Origin: Acidimicrobiales bacterium
Lineage (GTDB): Bacteria > Actinomycetota > Acidimicrobiia > Acidimicrobiales > Poriferisodaliceae
Direction of reading: 5' to 3'
Assembly: GCA_020631315.1 (NCBI GenBank)
Contig: JAHDHM010000077.1
Location: forward strand, 1 to 11,475
DNA: 11,475 nt
Part shown: piece after piece, positions 6,225-11,475 of the stretch
How positions within the stretch are numbered: position 1 is the first letter of the stretch
How the letters are laid out: each line of letters begins with the position of its first letter
Notes under the pieces: generated by a model
What the model saw: the letters and a program-made list of their open reading frames with translations, nothing else
What the model was told of the DNA's origin: nothing
The model's database searches: none
Program-made: the position numbers and the translations under genes

Positions 6225-9031
6225 CGCTGGTGATCCTGGGCGTCGTCGGCGCCGTGTTGCTCGTGTCGGCGCACGACGCGATTCGTCGACCCATCCTGCG
6301 CCGCCACGCGCTGCGCAACGTGGTCCGCCGACCGAGCGAGACCGCGATCATGATCGGTGGCGCTCTGCTCGGCACGGCGATCATCACCGCCTCATTCGTG
6401 ATCGGCGACACCATCGACGGCTCGATCCGCGACATCGCCCGCACCAACCTCGGCCCGATCGACGACGTCGTCGTGGTCGAGGACCCGGCCAAGGTCGATC
6501 GGATCGTCGCCGAGCTGACGGCCACGCCCATCGACGCCACCGACGGTGTGCTCGGCTCGGTCGCCGGATCGATCGTCGTCACGACGCTCGACGACGTGCC
6601 CTCGGCCGTGCCCGATGCAGGTGCCTTCGAGCTCGACTTCGACGACGCCCGGCTGTTCGGCGACGACCCGGCGTCGACGGGCTTCGCCGACGCAGGACCG
6701 ACGCCCGAGGCCGGTCAGGCAGCCGCGTCACAGGCGTTGGCGCGAGAACTGGGGCTCGAGGTCGGTGACTCCGTCGAGATCTTCGCGTTCGGCAACAGCA
6801 TCGTCGTCGAGATCGTCACGATCCTCGAGCAGCACGGCATGGCCGGGCGCAACGACGAGAACCTCCACCTCGCCCCCGGCACGCTCCAGTCGCTGGCCAC
6901 CGGCTCCGACGACGGCCCGTGGGGTCTCGTCTACGTCTCACGCGAGGGCGGCGTGTTCGCACCCGAGACGACGACCGGCCAGTACGCCGAGCTGCGCGAC
7001 CGCTATGGCGACGATCCGGCGGTGACCTCGATCGGTGACTGGAAGAACGATCTCCTCACCGACGCCGAACTCGAAGGCGACGAGCTCACCACCATCTTCT
7101 CGAGCATCGGTTCGTTCGCCGTGATCTCGGGCATCCTGCTCGTCGTCAACATCGTCGTGATGCTGACGGAGGAGCGACGCTCCCAACTCGGGATCATGCG
7201 CGCCCTCGGCCTGCGACGCGGCCAGGTGGTGCGGATCATGGGCCTCGAAGGGTCGGTGTACGCGATCGCCTCGACCATCACCGGTGTCGCCGTCGGGATC
7301 GGTGTGGGACGCCTCGTCAGCTGGGCGGCGGGCACCGTGGTCGGCGACGACCTCGACCTGCGCTTCCAGTTCGGCCTCGACTCGTTGATCACCAGCGGAG
7401 CCATCGGGCTGCTGATCACGTTGCTGACGGTGTGGGCGGCGAGCCTGCGTCTCAGCCGACTCAACGTGATCGCCGCGATCCGTGAGCTGCCGAACCCCGA
7501 ACGGGTGGGCAGCCGGTGGCGTCAGTACCTGGGCGTGCTCGCGCTCGCCGCCGTCGGCGGTCTGCTGACAGTCGCCGGCTTCGACGGCTCGGCCGAGGCT
7601 GCCATGGTCGGCGTGCCGATCCTGGCGATGTCGCTGATCCCGGCTGCGGGACGCTTCCGGCGGCTGGCGGCCTCGATCGCCGGCATCACGTCGGTCGTGT
7701 GGGGCGTCTCGGTGTTCTCGATCCTGTCCGACGAGTTGACCAACCCCGAGATCAGCATCTTCGTGATCCAAGGCGTCGTCCTCGTGACCGGTGCCGTGAT
7801 GACGATCACCGCCAACGACTGGGCGTGGCGTCGGCTGCTGAACGGCGTGGGTTCGTCCCGGCGGACGCTTCCCGCTCGGCTGGGGCTCACCTACCCGCTG
7901 GCCCGGCCGGGCCGCACCGCGCTGCTGCTCGGCATGTACGCGCTCGTGCTGTTCACGATCGCCTTCATGGCCGTCATCACCGCGGTCTTCGAGTCACAGG
8001 CGAGCACGATCGCCGCCGAGACGTCGGGCGGACATCAGATCCACCTCGACACCAACCCGACGACACCGTTGACCGAGGAGGAGCTGCTCGCCCACCCGGA
8101 CATCACGGGAGTCGCCGGCCTGAACCGGACTTGGGTCGACGTGACCTCAGACGGCTGGACGGTCGGACTCCCGCTGACGGGCATCGACCATGCGTTCGCC
8201 AGGAACGGCGGGCCCGACCTGGTCGATTGGGACGCGACGCTCGGCGACTCGACCGCAGTCTGGGCTGCGGTCGCCGACGACCCCGACCTCGTGGCGGTGA
8301 ACCGCTTCGTCCTCGAAGACGACTTCGGCGACGTCGACGTCGGTGATCAGTTCGTGCTCACCGGCGAGAACGGCGCCGCTGACCGGACGGTGACGGTGGC
8401 GGCGATCACGTCGCAGGACTTCCTGTGGAACGGCTTCGTGACCGGCCAGGACGCGGTCGACCAAACAGCCGGCACCGATGTCGCCGTGACGCGCTGGTAC
8501 GTCGAGTCGAATGCAGCCTCGCCCGCCGATGCCGCTGCCCGCATCAACGCCGCCTTCCTGCATGCCGGTGTCGACGCCTCGACGTTCCTCGCCACCACCG
8601 AGGACGTCATCGGTTCCGACGTGGCGTTCATCCGCATCCTCGAGGCCTACCTGGGCCTGGGTCTGCTGATCGGTGTGGCCGGGTTGGGTGTCGTGCTGGT
8701 GCGAGCCGTCCGCGAGCGTCGTCGAGAGATCGGGATGCTGAGAGCGATGGGCCTCGGTGCCGACACGGTGCGCCGGTCGTTCCTGACCGAGGCTCTGTTC
8801 CTCGGTGGCCAGGGCGCAGTGGTCGGCGTGACGCTCGGCATCGTCACCGGCTGGCAGGTCATGACCCGAGCGGACGCCTTCTCGACCGGGGCCACTGACC
8901 TCGTCATCCCGTGGGTGTCGATCGCCGTGATCACGGTCGTCCCGGTCGGCGCCTCGCTGCTCGCAGCAGCGATCCCGGCACGTCGAGCTGCAGCGATCTC
9001 GCCGGCGGTCGCGCTGCGGGTCACCGGCTGA
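6221..9031 (+). CDS. ABC transporter permease with two FtsX domains
   Basis: A 936-residue membrane protein and partner of the preceding ATPase, to which it is translationally coupled by a 4-bp overlap. It reads as two MacB/FtsX halves fused in one chain. Membrane segments are seen at ~2-17 and ~42-62; an extracytoplasmic domain follows at ~65-290; FtsX domain 1 (~293-425) carries the cytoplasmic loop [20 protein letters not shown]. Further hydrophobic segments lie at ~435-455, 462-475, 485-502, 511-531 and 565-590. A second external domain spans ~595-800, and FtsX domain 2 (~805-935) has the matching loop [20 protein letters not shown]. Both external domains are rich in Asp. Such proteins usually act by mechanotransmission (lipoprotein release, antibiotic or lipid export, envelope signalling) rather than as channels. 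The substrate is not evident. Length and layout are normal for actinobacterial fused permeases. Confidence 0.93.
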
Positions 9032-9090
9032 TCGGAGCCCGCGGCGACACGGCGGTCGGATCGGTCCCTCCGGTCCGGCCGCTTCGGCGT

Positions 9091-9109
9091 ATCTGACCGA
9101 CAGTCAGAT
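9091..9109. terminator. Hairpin shared by the convergent permease and kinase genes
   Basis: ATCTGAC (9091-9097) and GTCAGAT (9103-9109) form a perfect 7-bp stem around a 5-nt loop CGACA. It lies 60 bp after the permease stop and contains the TGA (9104-9106) of the kinase gene in one arm. The symmetry allows it to act on both strands as a bidirectional terminator. There is no T-run, as is common in high-GC actinobacteria. The rest of the 9032-9103 gap holds only short CGGTCC repeats. Confidence 0.5.
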
Positions 9110-9607
9110 CTGGGCAGCGGCGACGACGTCGTCGGCGATCTCCTCGACCGTCCGATCCGTCGTGTCGACCGAGGGAAACACCGAATAGGCGGCCTCTCGC
9201 TCGCGGAGCAGATCGACGACGACCGCACGTGGGTCGTCGGCGTCAGCCAGCAGCGGCCGCCGCTCGATGCCGTCAGCCGTCACACGGCGCACGATCTCGT
9301 CCTCGGTGGCCGTGAGGCGCAAGACCACCGACTCGGCCAGCGCGTCGCGATTGTGCGGGTCGAGCATGAAACGCCCGCCGGTGGCGACCACGAGGTCATC
9401 CCGAGCGGCCAGCTCCGTGGCGATGTTGCGCTCCATCGCACGGAACGCCTGCTCTCCCAAGGTGGCGAAGATCGCCTCGATCTCGCCGTGGCGCTCGACG
9501 ATCAGCGCGTCGGTGTCGACGAACTCGCGTCCGAGCCGAGCCGCGACCGCACGGCCGATCGTCGACTTGCCGGTGCCCATGAAGCCGGTCAGCACGATGT
9601 TCGTCAC
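9104..9607 (-). CDS. aroK: Shikimate kinase (or shikimate kinase-like protein)
   Basis: Shikimate kinase phosphorylates shikimate at the 3-hydroxyl with ATP, the fifth step of the aromatic amino-acid pathway, in the cytosol. At 167 residues the length is normal. Visible sites: P-loop GFMGTGKST (8-16), DTD (31-33) whose second Asp binds shikimate, Arg56 in AFRAMER, lid Arg117 in ERRPLL, and Arg137 in REREAAY. The numbering agrees closely with the M. tuberculosis enzyme. One oddity: the family's Gly-Gly-Gly shikimate loop reads Gly77-Gly78-Arg79, then FML. The GTG at 9607 is chosen because GGAGG lies upstream at normal spacing and the start falls right before the first strand (TNIVLTGFMG); a GTG at 9676 would add 23 unlike residues and run into the divergent gene. 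No aroB, aroC or aroE is nearby. It could have drifted to a different hydroxyl substrate. Confidence 0.87.
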   Translation of the reverse strand: MTNIVLTGFMGTGKSTIGRAVAARLGREFVDTDALIVERHGEIEAIFATLGEQAFRAMERNIATELAARDDLVVATGGRFMLDPHNRDALAESVVLRLTATEDEIVRRVTADGIERRPLLADADDPRAVVVDLLREREAAYSVFPSVDTTDRTVEEIADDVVAAAQI

Positions 9608-9626
9608 ACGGATCCCTCCGGGTCGA

Positions 9627-9640
9627 CCGCGAGTTCGCGG
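9627..9640. promoter_or_regulatory. 14-bp palindrome between the divergent kinase and ThDP-enzyme genes
   Basis: CCGCGA-GT-TCGCGG is a perfect 6+2+6 inverted repeat in the middle of a 54-bp divergent gap. On the kinase side it lies in the expected 5' leader just before the ribosome binding site; on the other side it lies where a -35 box would be. It may be an operator for both genes or a leader hairpin with a very small loop. Confidence 0.35.
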
Positions 9641-9645
9641 GCGGA

Positions 9646-9655
9646 ACCATAAGGT
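9646..9655. promoter_or_regulatory. Overlapping face-to-face -10 boxes of two divergent promoters
   Basis: Plus strand: TAAGGT (9650-9655) sits 6 bp before the ATG at 9662, fitting a leaderless mRNA, though the AAGG within it could also serve as a ribosome binding site if transcription starts further upstream. Minus strand: TATGGT (9651-9646) would start the kinase mRNA near 9639 with a ~30-nt leader. The boxes share two bases, so the two promoters would exclude each other. Neither has a clear -35 box. Confidence 0.3.
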
Positions 9656-9661
9656 GCGGCC

Positions 9662-11269
9662 ATGACGATCGCACACCGGACGGTCGATGCGCTGCGGGCA
9701 GCCGGCATCGACACCTTGTTCTGCCTACCCGGCGTCCAGAACGACCCGTTCTTCGACGCGCTCGTCGATGCGCCCGACATCCGGCCGATCGTCGCCCGCC
9801 ACGAACAGGGCACGTCGTACATGGCGATGGGCGCGTCGCAGGTCACCGGTGCGCCGTCGGCGTGTGCGGTCGTCCCCGGCCCGGGCCTCCTCAACGCCGG
9901 CGGCGGACTGACCAGCGCCTACTGGGCGGGTGGACGTGTTCTGACGATCAGCGGTGCGGTACCGGCCGCACTCATCGGCAAGCACACCGGCGTGCTCCAC
10001 GACCTGCCGGACCAGGGCGCCGTGTTCGACCAGGTCACGAAGTCACGGGTCGTGCTCGACGACGGCGCCACCGCCGTGGCGTCGCTGCAGCGAGCGCTCG
10101 ACGACCTGGTGTCCGGCGTGCCTCGACCGGTCGGTGTCGAGGTGCCGGCCGACTGCTGGAGCGCGCCCGCCGACGGAAGCCTCGTGGCGCCGACCGCGGG
10201 CCGACCCGATGTCGGCGCCGCACCGATCGACCAGGTCGCCGATCTGTTGGCCCGAGCCGAGCAGCCGCTGGTGGTCGTCGGCGGAGGCGCGTACGACGCA
10301 TCGGCCGAGATCACCGCCTTGGTCGAGCGGCTCGGCTGCCCCGTCTTCACCCGACGCCAGGGTCTGGGCATCGTCCCCGGCGCGCATCGGCTCTCCTGCC
10401 CGATGCCGGTCGGACGCGAGTTCTGGAAGACCGCCGACGTGGTCGTCGCGTTCGGCACGCGCCTCGAGTTCCCACTGCACTGGGGCACCGACGACGACAT
10501 GACCGTGGTGATGGTCAACGTCGACGAGACCGAGTTGGACCGCCACGGGCTCGGCTTCCTCGGCGTCCATGCCGACTGCGCCGACGCCGCAGCTGCACTG
10601 TTCACAGCACTCGAAGGCCGGTCGCTCAGCAGCAGTGATCAGTCGGCCCTTGTGGCCGAGCGCCGCGCCGCCTTCGACCGGGACACGGCACATCTGGAGC
10701 CGCAGCGTTCGATCCTGGCTGCCATCGACGGCGTCATGCCCGACGACGGTGTGCTCGTGGAGGACGTCACCCAGATCGGGTTCGCGGCCCACATCATGTA
10801 CGACCATCGCGCGCCGCGACAGTTCCTCACGACCGGTGCCGCCGGCACGCTCGGTGCTGCAGTGCCGCACGCGATCGGCGCCCAGGTCGGTGCGCCCGAT
10901 CGACCTGTCGTCGGCATCATCGGCGATGGCGGCTTCGGGTTCTCCGCCATGGAGATGGCCACCGCGGTGCAGCACGACATCCCGGTCACCTGGGTGGTGT
11001 TCGAGGACGGCGCCTACGGCAACGTCAAGCGGATCCAGTCCGAGACGTTCGGTGCGGACCGCACGATCGCCTCCACCCTGCGCAATCCCGACTTCGTCGC
11101 CATGGGCAAGGCCTTCGACGTGCACTCGGTGGGTGTGGACACCCCGGAGGGTCTGGCGACGGAACTGGGCGCTGCGATCGATCGGGACGCCCCGTCGCTG
11201 ATCGTCATGTCCGTCCCCGACATGCCGAACCCCTGGCCGTGGCTGCGGATGGGAACCGTCCGCAGCTAG
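9662..11269 (+). CDS. Thiamine-diphosphate-dependent enzyme, acetolactate synthase-like
   Basis: A 535-residue cytosolic enzyme with the three-domain layout of the acetolactate synthase/benzoylformate decarboxylase superfamily. The N-terminal PYR domain (~1-165) has the catalytic Glu48 in RHEQGTSYMA, which activates the thiazolium, and the VPGPGLLNAGGGLTSAYW stretch. A middle domain (~185-320) contains VVVGGGAY and AFGTRLEFPL. The C-terminal PP domain (~350-535) has GDGGF (421-425), the start of the metal-diphosphate motif. The end of that motif, normally NN or ND before G-YG, reads Glu448-Asp449 (FEDGAYGNVK), so Asp would be the metal ligand. Such enzymes decarboxylate 2-keto acids or ligate the resulting aldehyde. 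The substrate is unclear; with no small subunit next to it, it is probably not the anabolic IlvB. The C-terminus (PWPWLRMGTVRS) is encoded by DNA that forms a hairpin and is duplicated downstream. Confidence 0.88.
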   Translation: MTIAHRTVDALRAAGIDTLFCLPGVQNDPFFDALVDAPDIRPIVARHEQGTSYMAMGASQVTGAPSACAVVPGPGLLNAGGGLTSAYWAGGRVLTISGAVPAALIGKHTGVLHDLPDQGAVFDQVTKSRVVLDDGATAVASLQRALDDLVSGVPRPVGVEVPADCWSAPADGSLVAPTAGRPDVGAAPIDQVADLLARAEQPLVVVGGGAYDASAEITALVERLGCPVFTRRQGLGIVPGAHRLSCPMPVGREFWKTADVVVAFGTRLEFPLHWGTDDDMTVVMVNVDETELDRHGLGFLGVHADCADAAAALFTALEGRSLSSSDQSALVAERRAAFDRDTAHLEPQRSILAAIDGVMPDDGVLVEDVTQIGFAAHIMYDHRAPRQFLTTGAAGTLGAAVPHAIGAQVGAPDRPVVGIIGDGGFGFSAMEMATAVQHDIPVTWVVFEDGAYGNVKRIQSETFGADRTIASTLRNPDFVAMGKAFDVHSVGVDTPEGLATELGAAIDRDAPSLIVMSVPDMPNPWPWLRMGTVRS

Positions 11270-11328
11270 GCCGACCAGCACTGCCGTGGCTGCGGATGGG
11301 AACCGTCCGCAGCTAGGCCCGGCAGCAC
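11236..11328 (+). repeat. 47-bp tandem duplication with a hairpin across the ThDP-enzyme stop codon
   Basis: Bases 11236-11272 recur exactly at 11283-11319 (37 of 37). After a three-base difference the match resumes to 11281/11328, giving 43 of 46 identical at a period of 47. Copy 1 contains the last 11 codons and the TAG of the enzyme gene. Each copy holds a strong stem, GCTGCGGA paired with TCCGCAGC (11242-11266 and 11289-11313), extendable inward by a T-G wobble and GG/CC to a GAA loop. The stop codon follows directly after the copy-1 stem. As 47 is not a multiple of three, the second copy is out of frame and non-coding. It probably acts as a double terminator or mRNA 3' end. Confidence 0.75.
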
Positions 11329-11334
11329 GCTCTT

Positions 11335-11356
11335 GACCTCGACCTCAGTCGAGGTC
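11335..11356 (+). terminator. Third hairpin after the ThDP-enzyme gene
   Basis: GACCTCGAC (11335-11343) and GTCGAGGTC (11348-11356) form a perfect 9-bp stem with a CTCA loop. It ends 13 bp before the next start codon and has no T-run. It may terminate transcription from the left or belong to the leader of the next gene. Confidence 0.5.
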
Positions 11357-11369
11357 GGATGATGGGGCG

Positions 11370-11475
11370 ATGCGACGCCTCCTTCCTCCGACCCTGTTCG
11401 CTCCGCTCCTGGTGCTGACGGTCGCCGCCGGACTCGTGCTGCCGGTCGCCGGACCGATCTCGTGGGCGGTGCGCT
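11370..11475 (+). CDS. N-terminus of a probable membrane protein (truncated by window edge)
   Basis: An open frame from ATG at 11370 runs off the window after 35 codons. It begins MRRLLPPTLFAPLLVLTVAA and continues hydrophobically to about residue 30, a basic start followed by a long apolar stretch. This fits a first membrane helix with the N-terminus inside, or less likely an uncleaved signal peptide. No cysteine lipobox is seen. The ribosome binding site is weak (GGGG only 2 nt before the ATG, GGA further up), so the exact start is uncertain. Function cannot be assigned. Confidence 0.5.
   Translation, partial: MRRLLPPTLFAPLLVLTVAAGLVLPVAGPISWAVR

Noticed and set aside
9608..9676. Longer start (GTG 9676) for shikimate kinase
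   Set aside because: It would run into the divergent gene and add 23 Arg-rich residues before the normal first strand; the GTG at 9607 has a near-perfect GGAGG.
10043..11281. Minus-strand frame of 412 codons opposite the ThDP enzyme
   Set aside because: Shadow of a well-supported gene; no motif, and composition typical of antisense GC-rich DNA.
11236..11328. CRISPR array or IS end as explanation of the 47-bp repeat
   Set aside because: There are only two adjacent copies with no unique spacers, no transposase and no target duplication; a tandem duplication fits better.

Overview
The window is GC-rich chromosomal DNA. Dense GC-ending codons, GTG starts, 4-bp start/stop overlaps and -10 boxes placed for leaderless mRNAs all suggest a high-GC Gram-positive (Actinomycetota) bacterium. 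An Acidimicrobiia-like lineage is a guess; no rRNA or clade-specific marker is present. I see no transposase, integrase, CRISPR array, tRNA, rRNA or phage gene. Coding density is high and no gap exceeds 200 bp.

Layout. (1) 1-1553, minus: the N-terminal third of the large subunit of glutamate synthase (gltB), running off the left edge. A possible nested RNA structure covers its ribosome binding site. (2) 1737-3458, minus: a soluble Rieske [2Fe-2S] domain fused to a ~440-residue helical, histidine-containing domain I cannot assign. (3) 3529-5372, plus: a divergent two-gene unit, an ArsR-like winged-helix regulator of the SufR/COG2345 type with a cysteine-rich metal or Fe-S site, overlapping by 4 bp a Bcr/CflA-type drug exporter. 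The Rieske gene and this unit share a very short control region. (4) 5481-9031, plus: a LolD/MacB-type ABC ATPase overlapping by 4 bp a 936-residue FtsX-family permease, preceded by three TCAGGG boxes that look like response-regulator sites. (5) 9104-9607, minus: a shikimate kinase homologue, convergent with the permease across a shared hairpin. (6) 9662-11269, plus: a thiamine-diphosphate enzyme related to acetolactate synthase, divergent from the kinase over a 54-bp gap with a 14-bp palindrome. (7) 11236-11356: a 47-bp tandem duplication carrying a strong hairpin across the enzyme's stop codon, then a third hairpin. (8) 11370-11475, plus: the start of a probable membrane protein, cut by the right edge.

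How the parts may work together. The Rieske protein, regulator and exporter look like one redox- or metal-responsive module: a cysteine-ligated regulator next to an Fe-S protein and an efflux pump, with back-to-back promoters. The ABC pair is a self-contained exporter or lipoprotein/envelope-stress unit whose regulator is not in the window. gltB and the kinase are ordinary nitrogen and aromatic amino-acid metabolism. The likeliest undescribed items are the Rieske-helical fusion with its regulator, the gltB leader structure, and the duplicated stop-codon hairpin. All functional statements come from reading the sequence, with no database search.
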